This document shows, one piece after another, positions 47,529 through 55,776 of a stretch of DNA of 64,000 nt. Every line of letters begins with the position of its first letter. Within the stretch, counting starts at the first letter, position 1. Origin of the DNA: Longirhabdus pacifica (GTDB taxonomy: Bacteria; Bacillota; Bacilli; Paenibacillales; DSM-105158); contig NZ_QXJP01000002.1 of NCBI RefSeq assembly GCF_004115085.1, positions 62,001 to 126,000 of the forward strand, read 5' to 3'. The notes beneath the pieces were generated by a model. The model did not search any database, had not been told where the DNA came from, and saw nothing but the letters and a program-made list of their open reading frames with translations. A program made the translations under genes and the position numbers.

Positions 47529-47662
47529 TTACTATCACCTCATGTTATTTAGTAACTTCATTACAAACATTTGTTCTTTTTTGTATTGATATGTGTACAA
47601 TGTAATGTGTTGGTATGATTATACCATCTTACAAAATTTTCATGTCATATGGGGGGTCATAC

Positions 47663-48015
47663 ATGAAAATCAGCAATATGCAATAAATACCAATTTATAC
47701 CAAAGTAATAATCATGTCTACTTTTTTTATGAATGCAGCATATTTCTCTGTTTTTACTTTTTTTGCGGTATATATCACTGATTAATTGCAATTTACTGCT
47801 TGGCAATCTGGTACGGTACTCACATCAGCACTATTGTTTAGATAATTTTTACCTATCATTTCAGGTGCCCTTACAGATCGGATAGGCTAGAAAATTACAA
47901 CGGCACGTGGATACCATGGGCTGTTTTTGGAACAATAGCTTTCATAGGGAGCATTATGATACAAACTTTCATGAAAGAAGAAATAGTAGATAAAGAAGGG
48001 AACACCTTAGATTAG
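47663..48015 (+). pseudogene. Remnant of an MFS transporter gene
   Basis: One frame from ATG 47663, seven bases after a GGGGGG site, reads an MFS-like N terminus: IPIYTKVIIMSTFFMNAAYF, then SVFTFFAVYITD, LQFTAWQSGTVLTSALLF and FLPIISGALTDRIG, the last being the helix 2-3 loop motif. It is broken by three TAA and one TAG codon; two of the TAA stand where Gln (CAA) would fit. After about 60 codons of helix 1-2 the sequence jumps, in another frame, to NYNGTWIPWAVFGTIAFIGS and a charged tail ending at TAG 48013, which looks like the last helix of such a transporter. About 850 bases of the middle are missing. It is non-functional. Confidence 0.75.
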
Positions 48016-48040
48016 AGGTGAGTGCCAGATAAAGATGTAA

Positions 48041-48087
48041 AAAATGACATGTTATGATATCATATGGTTTATCATTAACGTCATTTT
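48041..48087 (+). terminator. Hairpin after the MFS remnant
   Basis: AAAATGAC pairs with GTCATTTT, with an inner GTTATGAT/ATCATTAAC pairing. It may be the old terminator of the transporter gene, and it now lies in front of the CNNM-type gene. Confidence 0.5.
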
Positions 48088-48111
48088 GTATAGACTGGAA
48101 GGTGAGTAAAT

Positions 48112-49401
48112 GTGTTATTTATTGAAATAAGCATCGTAGTACTGCTTATTTTAGCTACTGCTTTTTTTGTAGCAGCAGAATTTTCATTTGTAAAAGTACG
48201 CCCAAGTCGCATCGATCAATTAGTCTTAAGTAACCATCCACAAGCTTTAGCAGCAAAAAAAGTAACCACACATTTAAATGAATACTTATCTGCATGTCAA
48301 TTAGGAATTACCATTACTTCACTCGGCCTAGGGTGGATGGGTGAAACGACAGTAGAAAAACTGTTACACCCCCTATTTGACATTGTTCATTTAGGCCCAA
48401 ATGTGACTTCCACCATATCGTTTATTATTGCTTTTTCTATTATTACATTTTTACACGTCGTACTCGGTGAACTTGTACCGAAAACGTTTGCCATAGAGAA
48501 AGCAGAACGTATAAGTTTAATGCTTGCTAAGCCGATGATATGGTTTTATCGCATTATGTTTCCTGTCATTTGGGCATTAAACAATACGGCTATATTTTTT
48601 GTAAAATTACTTGGTTTAAAAGAAATCAATGAGCATGATGAAGTGCATTCAGAAGAAGAATTAAGACTTATTTTATCTGAGAGCTATAAAAGTGGTGAAA
48701 TCAATCAATCCGAATATAAATATGTGAACAACATTTTTGAATTCGATGAATTGAAAGCCAGGGAAATTATGGTGCCGCGAACGGACATGATTTGCCTTTA
48801 CACTAATAAAAGTTTGGAAGAAAACTTACAGACAATGAAAGACCAACATTTTACACGTTTTCCAATTGTAGATGAAAATAAAGATAATGTCATCGGTATT
48901 CTAAATACAAAACAATTTTTCCTTAAATATATGGAAGATCCAAATCTAAATATAAAAGAAGTCATTAGACCTATCTTCTCTATTTCTGAATCTACACCGA
49001 TAAAAGAGCTACTCATAAAAATGCAGCAAGAAAGAGTACAAATGGCTATCTTATACGATGAGTATGGTGGCACGGCAGGTCTTGTCACAGTAGAAGATAT
49101 TCTTGAAGAGATTGTAGGAGACATCAGAGACGAATTCGATAGCAATGAATCGTCTGAAATAGAACGACTAAACGATCATACATATGTGTTTGATGGCAAA
49201 GTGTTGATATCCGATGTCAATCACATTTTCAATGTTGTATTAGATGAAGAAGACTTCGATACGATAGGTGGTTGGCTCTATGCACACAATCCAGTTTTAA
49301 AAGAAGGACAAGTGTGGAAGCATCACACGTTAACCTTTACCGTTCGAGAGCGAGATAAACATCGCTATAGAAAAATTGAAGTGACACTAACCACGGAGTA
49401 G
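48112..49401 (+). CDS. CNNM/CorC-type membrane transporter with CBS domains (hemolysin C family)
   Basis: A 429-residue protein of the MpfA/YhdP class. An N-terminal DUF21 membrane domain (about 1-195; AEFSFVKVRPSRIDQL, LGITITSLGLGWMGE, VLGELVPKTFAIEKAE) is followed by a CBS pair (about 215-335; REIMVPRTDMICL, HFTRFPIVDE, YDEYGGTAGLVTVEDILEEI) and a C-terminal CorC_HlyC domain (about 350-429; EEDFDTIGGWL). Relatives export magnesium (known for MpfA). The start is GTG, after a GGAAGGTGAG site. A bidirectional terminator closes the gene. Confidence 0.87.
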   Translation: MLFIEISIVVLLILATAFFVAAEFSFVKVRPSRIDQLVLSNHPQALAAKKVTTHLNEYLSACQLGITITSLGLGWMGETTVEKLLHPLFDIVHLGPNVTSTISFIIAFSIITFLHVVLGELVPKTFAIEKAERISLMLAKPMIWFYRIMFPVIWALNNTAIFFVKLLGLKEINEHDEVHSEEELRLILSESYKSGEINQSEYKYVNNIFEFDELKAREIMVPRTDMICLYTNKSLEENLQTMKDQHFTRFPIVDENKDNVIGILNTKQFFLKYMEDPNLNIKEVIRPIFSISESTPIKELLIKMQQERVQMAILYDEYGGTAGLVTVEDILEEIVGDIRDEFDSNESSEIERLNDHTYVFDGKVLISDVNHIFNVVLDEEDFDTIGGWLYAHNPVLKEGQVWKHHTLTFTVRERDKHRYRKIEVTLTTE

Positions 49402-49424
49402 TACCAATAGAAATTAAACTATAG

Positions 49425-49476
49425 AAAAACCAACCAATGGGGAACCTCTTCCTATGATGGCTGGTTTTTCTTTTTA
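49425..49476. terminator. Bidirectional terminator between the CNNM and DUF2339 genes
   Basis: AAAAACCAACCA pairs with TGGCTGGTTTTT (one mismatch), between convergent genes and with T-runs in both directions. Confidence 0.85.
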
Positions 49477-49493
49477 GTTATTTAGATTTGTTT

Positions 49494-51218
49494 TTATTTT
49501 TTTGGTTTTTCACTTTCATCGTTCGCTTTCATATTGTTTAGCTGTACATGTGAATGAGACGGATGTACTTGACCAGGATGATTATGACTAGGATGATTTT
49601 GTTCGTTTTTCGCTCTAGCATTACGATCATGCTTACCCGTATCTTCAACTGTTTTGAACTTTTTATTTATATAAGTGATGAGGAAAGAAAGCGCTCCAAG
49701 TATGAACAAAATGATGACTCTGTAGATCGTCTCTTCTCCTGTTAAATCAAAGATTAACGTTTTTACTGCAACCATCCCGATCACTATACCACCAAAAACT
49801 TTAAATAAAATGTTTCGAATGTAACCACCCCAAAGGAAAAGTAATACGGCATGGATTCCCCAAGCTAACGATAAAGTAAGATCATAATCAATATAACGGA
49901 AGCTATATTCTTCAAACATATTGTTAATCTGAACCGAAATTAAACCAGCGATCATCAAGTGACTAATGATGGCAACAACACTAGAGAAAGAAATATTTGT
50001 TCCGCCATGAAAGCGTACAGGTTCGCTTTCTTTTAAAGCAGATGCGTAATAAAACCCCATGATAACAAAGATAATCCAAACAAATGCACCCCAGTTTAAG
50101 AAAGGAATATACGTACCGAACCAATCTGCTCGTGGTGTGTCCCAAGTAACAAGAAGCCAGTAAATAATATCACCTAACCAAATGAACCCCGATACAAGTA
50201 AAGCCAGTGATTTAAATGTAAATCTCCCTATAAGGATAATAACCAATGCAATGGCAACCCATATATAGGTCATAATCATCGGCTTCACATCGACACCATC
50301 CACCATTTTTGAAAAAGAAAGCAGTAGTAAAAATACGCCTCCTAGAAAATGAATCATGACCGGTGGAGAGATTATCTTCGTTAAATAATACATCACAAAT
50401 GTAATGATTAAATACGTCACTCCCATCAAGGTCAACGTATAGGAGAATAACTGAACATCTTCGAAAATTTGCAATGACCACATGGAAAATATGATCGCAT
50501 TCACTATTGTTAAGTACAAATTCAAACCATCGAATTTGAGATTGTTAATCCAAGATGAAACAAAGAACACGAGAACAAAAAATAAATACGATGCTACAGC
50601 ATAGCGAATAGGTAAGTTAAATAATCCATCCGTGTTTGGACTATAGTGAATGTAATATACCGTATACATGACCCACGTACCTACAAAAGGAAGGATCTTC
50701 AACTCCATCCATTGCTTTTGTAAACTTACAAACACAAACATGCTATTGATTACGAGCAAATATAAGAAAAGAGTAAACACTTGATCTGTATCTGACTGCA
50801 TCACTAATGGTGCGACATAGCCTCCTACTAAGGCTAAGTTTAATACGATTCGTAAATCCATTTTGTAAGCATAGATGGATACGCCTATCGTTACGGCCAC
50901 CATACATAAAAATACAATGATAGGTTCCCAAAGTGCGAAGTAAATTCCTGCAAAGGAAAATGTCGCATAGATGACGGCTGTACCTAAACCAATAATCGAT
51001 TCACCTGCAACGGGTAATTTGGGGCGCAATTTAGCTCCTGGTATAATCGCTCCAGACCCAACAATCAATCCTATTGCCACAATCATTGCATCAGATATCC
51101 ATCCTTGGTTGAATACAAATTTAAATGCGTAAGCTACTGCTGCTACAATAAACAATCCACCTAATAATGATGTCCAGTACTGTTTCACCCAATCGTTCGT
51201 TTTATTTAATTTATTCAT
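49494..51218 (-). CDS. DUF2339 multi-pass membrane protein with His-rich tail
   Basis: A 574-residue polytopic membrane protein with about sixteen hydrophobic helices, fitting the DUF2339 family (VKQYWTSLLGGLFIVAAVAY, the GLIVGSGAI segment, GGYVAPLVM). The cytoplasmic C-terminal tail of about 50 residues is unusual: it is hydrophilic and repeats His motifs (NHPSHNHPGQVHPSHSHVQ), a possible metal-binding stretch. The family function is unknown. ATG 51218 lies eight bases after GGAGG. The two-component genes lie directly upstream in the same direction, separated by a terminator. Confidence 0.8.
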   Translation of the reverse strand: MNKLNKTNDWVKQYWTSLLGGLFIVAAVAYAFKFVFNQGWISDAMIVAIGLIVGSGAIIPGAKLRPKLPVAGESIIGLGTAVIYATFSFAGIYFALWEPIIVFLCMVAVTIGVSIYAYKMDLRIVLNLALVGGYVAPLVMQSDTDQVFTLFLYLLVINSMFVFVSLQKQWMELKILPFVGTWVMYTVYYIHYSPNTDGLFNLPIRYAVASYLFFVLVFFVSSWINNLKFDGLNLYLTIVNAIIFSMWSLQIFEDVQLFSYTLTLMGVTYLIITFVMYYLTKIISPPVMIHFLGGVFLLLLSFSKMVDGVDVKPMIMTYIWVAIALVIILIGRFTFKSLALLVSGFIWLGDIIYWLLVTWDTPRADWFGTYIPFLNWGAFVWIIFVIMGFYYASALKESEPVRFHGGTNISFSSVVAIISHLMIAGLISVQINNMFEEYSFRYIDYDLTLSLAWGIHAVLLFLWGGYIRNILFKVFGGIVIGMVAVKTLIFDLTGEETIYRVIILFILGALSFLITYINKKFKTVEDTGKHDRNARAKNEQNHPSHNHPGQVHPSHSHVQLNNMKANDESEKPKK

Positions 51219-51281
51219 TTTCATAACCTCCATCATCAGCTTTTAAGACCTGGTCCTAAATCTATTGTATAAAAATCACGA

Positions 51282-51311
51282 AAAAAAAATAGTACTAACT
51301 TTTGTTAGTAC
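51282..51311 (-). terminator. Terminator of the response regulator gene
   Basis: A perfect 8-bp stem GTACTAAC/GTTAGTAC with a four-base loop, then TATTTTTTTTT on the minus strand. Confidence 0.9.
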
Positions 51312-51359
51312 CATCACTAATGACATAGATCATATCGTATTATCATGACTTACATACAC

Positions 51360-52010
51360 TTAAATAACACCTAATGTTTTCAATTTATGGCACGCATCTT
51401 TGCTACTGGATACATTCATCTTCTTTAAAATATTGCCTATATGCACCTTTACTGTCCGAATCGAAATCACTAGCTCCTCCGCTATTTGCGATTGCGTGAG
51501 ACCCTGATCTACTAACTTTAAAATTTGTATTTCAGAAGGGGTTAACAAGTTTTTCATGGAAGTGACAGCATATTCTTGCTCCACATGTTTTAACCGTTGA
51601 AATTCTGAACGAATATGTACAGCGGCATCTTCACTTATGGTAGCTTTATCACCATAGACTTCCCTTATTTTATCAGGAATCTTTTCAAAATCCGATTTAA
51701 TGAGATAGTCAATGGCCCCAACATGAAATGCTGCGAAAATCATATCTTTCTGTTCGAGCGAAGTCAGCATAATGACTTTATAACCTTTTTGACTTCCCTG
51801 TTCCGTTAGCATAATACCATCTGCTTCACCGGAGAGCATAATGTCCATCAATATAACATGTGTATGTATCGTTTCTATTGCCTTTACCGCTTCGTCCGTT
51901 GTACCAGCAGAATAAACCACTTCGAAATCGGCTTCACTTGCTAAAAACGTTAACAAACCCCTTCTCCAGTCTGGATCGTCTTCGATAAGCATGATTTTTA
52001 TTTTTTCCAT
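51360..52010 (-). CDS. NarL/FixJ-type response regulator
   Basis: A 216-residue two-component regulator. The receiver domain (about 1-120) has the acidic pair IEDDPDW, phospho-acceptor Asp in VILMDIML, and the Lys in YLIKSDFEK. The C-terminal LuxR-type helix-turn-helix is LTPSEIQILKLVDQGLTQSQ, IAEELVISIRTVKVHIGNIL. The start is ATG 52010 or the TTG just before it, about 8-11 bases after GAGGGG. The gene begins inside the end of the histidine kinase gene (overlap 77 nt), so the two are surely co-expressed partners. Confidence 0.88.
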   Translation of the reverse strand: MEKIKIMLIEDDPDWRRGLLTFLASEADFEVVYSAGTTDEAVKAIETIHTHVILMDIMLSGEADGIMLTEQGSQKGYKVIMLTSLEQKDMIFAAFHVGAIDYLIKSDFEKIPDKIREVYGDKATISEDAAVHIRSEFQRLKHVEQEYAVTSMKNLLTPSEIQILKLVDQGLTQSQIAEELVISIRTVKVHIGNILKKMNVSSSKDACHKLKTLGVI

Positions 52011-53376
52011 CAACCGTTAAACCCCTCTCCTTTATTGGAAAAGTTAAGCTCACTGTAGTCCCTTCACCTACAGTGCTATCAATAGATAGGGAACCGCCAT
52101 GTTTACTTAAAACGTGAGAACAATAAGCTAATCCTAATCCAAAATTTAAGCCTTCTTTACTTTTTGTAGTAAAAAAAGGATCCTTCACCTTATGGAGATG
52201 CTGCTTTTGAATGCCCGTACCATTATCTGTGATTTCAATGACGGCATATTTAGCATGATAATACCCTTCGATGGAAATGGTTCCACCGCTAGGCATCGCA
52301 TCTTTTGCATTGATGATAAGATTGTTGAGCACTTCCATGATGTGTGTCTTATCCCCCATGATATTCAGTCCACTCTCGATGTTGTAATGTACATGAATGT
52401 TTGGTAGTGAAAATGATGCCGTACAATCTTCTATTAGCGCTTTAGCATCAATAGGAGTGATATCGAGTTCAATTTCTTTCGTTTGTTTTTGCAATTTTTG
52501 TATCATATGTTCAATATGTTTCGCTGCGTTTAAAATGACTTCCACATCGGCTTGCATCTCTTCTTTTTCCACATGGTCGGACGCTACCGATGACTTTAGT
52601 TTATGACTAAATAACTTGATCTTACCAATATCGTTTTTCACAGCATGGTTCAATATCGTCGTTCCCGATGTAATAGACTGCAATGTATGATTCAATTGTC
52701 GCCTATTTAGAAGCAACTGTATCCCTAAAAAACCATACTTAAATATGGCATACAAAAATAAGATAGCAGCAATCGGAATGACGATGGAATTATAACGCCA
52801 CATTCTGTACACGCCTAATACCGGTAAAATGTAGCTGAAAAATGAAGTGAATCCGACAGGCACAAGTACGACGATACAAGTAAATCGGTAATTATTAAGC
52901 ATGGATAGCGGCATTTTTTTTCTTGCCTTCCATATTAGAATCATCCCTGCAACGAAGTAAGGCAGTGCCCATATTAATAAAATTGGATATACTTCCAAGT
53001 TGTCTGGAGGATAAGCTGGTGTAAAAATCAACATCAACCAAGAAGGTATAGTGAGTACAGGAATAATATATCTATTCCACTTTTGAAACGTTTGATGATA
53101 TTGTATAGCAAAAACTAAAAAGGAAAAAGGAACTCCATAGTAAGAGATGACAGAGGAGACCATTGTTGTCCAATCTAGTATTTGCCACTTCATAGACGTT
53201 ACATCCCATGATGCTACTACGGACAGTGTCATGACATCATTAGCAACAACAGCGGCCAGAGCACCACTCCCACCAGTAAACGTAAGTAAACTCAGTGCAC
53301 GATTCGATTTACTCTTCTTGTCTACCATCATGAGTATGACACTAAGCGACCATAAAATAATAAGAACAAGCAACAT
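51934..53376 (-). CDS. Membrane-bound sensor histidine kinase
   Basis: A 480-residue kinase. Six or seven N-terminal helices (about 1-215) form the sensor, with no large extracellular domain. A dimerisation region follows with phospho-acceptor His in TTILNHAVKNDIGKI, then N box EVLNNLIINAKDAM, G1 VIEITDNGTGI, F box DPFFTTKSKEG and G2 FGLGLAYCSHVLSKHGG. NarL-type regulators usually pair with HisKA_3 kinases, but this phospho-acceptor region is not of that type, an uncommon match. After the normal end (SLTFPIKERG) the frame runs another 25 basic residues across the partner gene's start. Confidence 0.87.
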   Translation of the reverse strand: MLLVLIILWSLSVILMMVDKKSKSNRALSLLTFTGGSGALAAVVANDVMTLSVVASWDVTSMKWQILDWTTMVSSVISYYGVPFSFLVFAIQYHQTFQKWNRYIIPVLTIPSWLMLIFTPAYPPDNLEVYPILLIWALPYFVAGMILIWKARKKMPLSMLNNYRFTCIVVLVPVGFTSFFSYILPVLGVYRMWRYNSIVIPIAAILFLYAIFKYGFLGIQLLLNRRQLNHTLQSITSGTTILNHAVKNDIGKIKLFSHKLKSSVASDHVEKEEMQADVEVILNAAKHIEHMIQKLQKQTKEIELDITPIDAKALIEDCTASFSLPNIHVHYNIESGLNIMGDKTHIMEVLNNLIINAKDAMPSGGTISIEGYYHAKYAVIEITDNGTGIQKQHLHKVKDPFFTTKSKEGLNFGLGLAYCSHVLSKHGGSLSIDSTVGEGTTVSLTFPIKERGLTVDGKNKNHAYRRRSRLEKGFVNVFSK

Positions 53377-53452
53377 CTAAACCTCTCGCCTTCACTATAA
53401 AAATGTACTCCAAACTAGAATCGCACTACCATGTCTTGCATGCATGATGTTG

Positions 53453-54391
53453 TTATGTTGATATACAATCTTTACTATGTTTGTTCACGCAGTTGTCACT
53501 CTGTTGTATCCATTGCTTAAGGGCAACGGCCTGCTGTTTTGCGTCTTCGTAACCTAAGTCATATAAGTCTTCTAACTTTTGTTTATCTTTATCTAATCGA
53601 CTGACTTCTACTTTTTTAGAAGGACGAATAACAAATGCTTTATTTTGCTCTTCCAACTTCTTAATAGTAGCTAAAGATTGATTGTACACATTTGCTCTAT
53701 TTAACATTGCTTTTTTTAATCCCTCGTACTTTGGATATCTCATTTTGAGCAAAGATTTTCGCTTAAACGGTTTAATTTGATAATCCACATCTTTTGTCAA
53801 TATGACGACGATCTTGTCCAAATTTTGTTGCAAAGCTGGAGTAATCGGAATAGGGTCTGCTACCCCTCCGTCAAATAAAATCCTTCCACCCAAATGAACT
53901 GCAGGCGAGACAAAAGGTAGACTACAAGAAGCCTGCAACACTTTTAGAATGTTCCATCCGTTTTCCTTACAATCTTCGTTCGTAATGTAGTGCGCTTCTC
54001 CAGTGATTGCATCTGTCGTACCCATCCATAGCTTCTGCTTAGCATCATGGAACACCTGAAAATCAAAAGGATCGTATTCCATAGGAATTTTATTAAACAT
54101 TAAATTTAACCCGATGAAACTTTTTTCCTTAATCACGTTTCTCGGCCCAATATATTCTGGATGGTCTACATAATCGATCATAATTCTTTTATTTCTACCT
54201 ATTTGTTTACTCACATAAGATGCTGCAGTAGATGCACCGGCAGACACCCCAAATATATGAGGAAAGTACCAATCTTCCTCCATAAAAAAATCCAAGACGC
54301 CAGCAGTATACACGCCTTTCATACCGCCACCTTCGAGTACAAGTCCACTTCGCTGCAAAACACCAGCAACGGCATTCTCATGATGATGCAT
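53453..54391 (-). CDS. Patatin-like phospholipase
   Basis: A 312-residue patatin-family acyl hydrolase. Oxyanion glycines GLVLEGGGMKGVYTAG, nucleophile elbow FGVSAGAST with the catalytic Ser, and the dyad Asp in ILFDGGVADPIPI are all intact. Bacterial cytoplasmic members (YjjU/RssA type) probably hydrolyse phospholipids or acyl esters; the substrate is unknown. GGAGGGG lies seven bases before the ATG. It lies 58 nt after the MurG-like gene and 76 nt before the kinase gene in one direction, so the four genes may form one operon. Confidence 0.85.
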   Translation of the reverse strand: MHHHENAVAGVLQRSGLVLEGGGMKGVYTAGVLDFFMEEDWYFPHIFGVSAGASTAASYVSKQIGRNKRIMIDYVDHPEYIGPRNVIKEKSFIGLNLMFNKIPMEYDPFDFQVFHDAKQKLWMGTTDAITGEAHYITNEDCKENGWNILKVLQASCSLPFVSPAVHLGGRILFDGGVADPIPITPALQQNLDKIVVILTKDVDYQIKPFKRKSLLKMRYPKYEGLKKAMLNRANVYNQSLATIKKLEEQNKAFVIRPSKKVEVSRLDKDKQKLEDLYDLGYEDAKQQAVALKQWIQQSDNCVNKHSKDCIST

Positions 54392-54449
54392 GAAAAATCC
54401 CCTCCCCCATTATGTTTCTATACATTCTTCATTCATACTATAGACAAAC

Positions 54450-55529
54450 CTATTTCACATGTTCCACAATGTATTGCATCAATGCATCACTATGTACTAT
54501 ATCGTCATTTCTTCTCATTTTATCCATATATTCAACTTTATTTTGATACATGTTTACGACGGAAGATACGATGTTGTTCTCGTCGATATGTTCTTCTTCC
54601 ATCATTTCCGCATACCCTTTTTTCACAAAGCGTTTGGCATTGAAGATCTGGTCTCCTCTGCTCGCATGTTTGGAAAGCGGAATAAGAAACATAGGCTTAT
54701 GAAGTGCTAGTAGTTCAAAAATGGAGTTAGCTCCTGCTCTAGATAAGACGATATCAGAGGCAGCCATAATATGAGGCAGCGTTTCATCGGCATATTCTAA
54801 TTGCTCATATCCTTGGCGACGTAAATTGTGATCGATATTGCCTTTTCCACACAGATGTACGATTTGAAAATGCTGCATCCATTCATCTAAATGATCTCGT
54901 AATACTTCATTTATTTTACGTGCACCTAAGCTTCCACCCATCACAAGCAGCACTGGTTTTTGTTTCGTGAACGAACATAAAGACAATCCTTTGTTTTTAT
55001 CCCCTGCGAATAGCTCATCCCGAACAACAGCCCCAACTGCACCTAACTTTTGCGATGGTATGCTTTGTTTCGTCTCTGCAAACGTGACACACACTTTACT
55101 TGCAAAAGGAATGCTGATTTTGTTTGCAAGTCCAGGAGTTAAATCTGATTCATGTATGATGACAGGTAGTTTTTGTTTGCGACCTGCTATCACGACAGGC
55201 ACGCTGACGAAACCACCTTTAGAAAAAATGACATCTGGTTTCATTTTCTTCATGATACGATTAGCTTGAAAAATACCTTTGATCACTTTGAAAGGATCTT
55301 TAAAGTTATCGACATGAAAATATCTTCTTAACTTACCTGTCGACACTTCATAGTAATCAATCGGGAATTTTTCAACTAATTTTTTCTCTATACCATCTTT
55401 GGAACCGATATAAGACACGTTCCAACCCGCTTGCAAAAACTTTGGAATTAACGTGATATTCACCATCACATGCCCTGCAGTTCCACCACCAGTAAAACAA
55501 ATATGCTTCTTTTTTTGACTGTTTTCCAC
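54450..55529 (-). CDS. MurG-like UDP-N-acetylglucosamine transferase (second MurG type)
   Basis: A 359-residue GT28 glycosyltransferase. N-terminal HICFTGGGTAGHVMVN binds the lipid-linked acceptor. VIFSKGGFVSVPVVIAG and the C-terminal donor-site motif SRAGANSIFELLALHKPMFL match MurG. The gene lies outside a cell-wall gene cluster, as do the extra MurG copies in some Bacillus species, so it is more likely an auxiliary enzyme than the essential one. GTG 55529 is chosen because it lies nine bases after GAGG; a TTG at 55544 would overlap that site. Confidence 0.82.
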   Translation of the reverse strand: MENSQKKKHICFTGGGTAGHVMVNITLIPKFLQAGWNVSYIGSKDGIEKKLVEKFPIDYYEVSTGKLRRYFHVDNFKDPFKVIKGIFQANRIMKKMKPDVIFSKGGFVSVPVVIAGRKQKLPVIIHESDLTPGLANKISIPFASKVCVTFAETKQSIPSQKLGAVGAVVRDELFAGDKNKGLSLCSFTKQKPVLLVMGGSLGARKINEVLRDHLDEWMQHFQIVHLCGKGNIDHNLRRQGYEQLEYADETLPHIMAASDIVLSRAGANSIFELLALHKPMFLIPLSKHASRGDQIFNAKRFVKKGYAEMMEEEHIDENNIVSSVVNMYQNKVEYMDKMRRNDDIVHSDALMQYIVEHVK

Positions 55530-55776
55530 TGCATTTCGCCTCAATCTATATTATTTTTATGTATGTACAATGTTATTGACAACGTTATCCTTCATTTTTT
55601 GTGTTTAGGACACGCCTCAGCAAGTTAAAACATCTTTCCCCTTTTTTACCATCGGAAAGGTTGTTACTGCAGTTCTAATTTTACCATACATTATATATAT
55701 ATTATAAAGGACAACTAGAAGAGTATGTACATTTAAAAATATGAAAATCTTTTTTGTGGAACTAGGAGGATCGATA

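Noticed and set aside
47593-47781. 62-residue plus-strand frame (Cys/Tyr rich)
   Set aside because: Another frame over the MFS remnant explains this stretch; the frame itself matches no protein and has no ribosome binding site.
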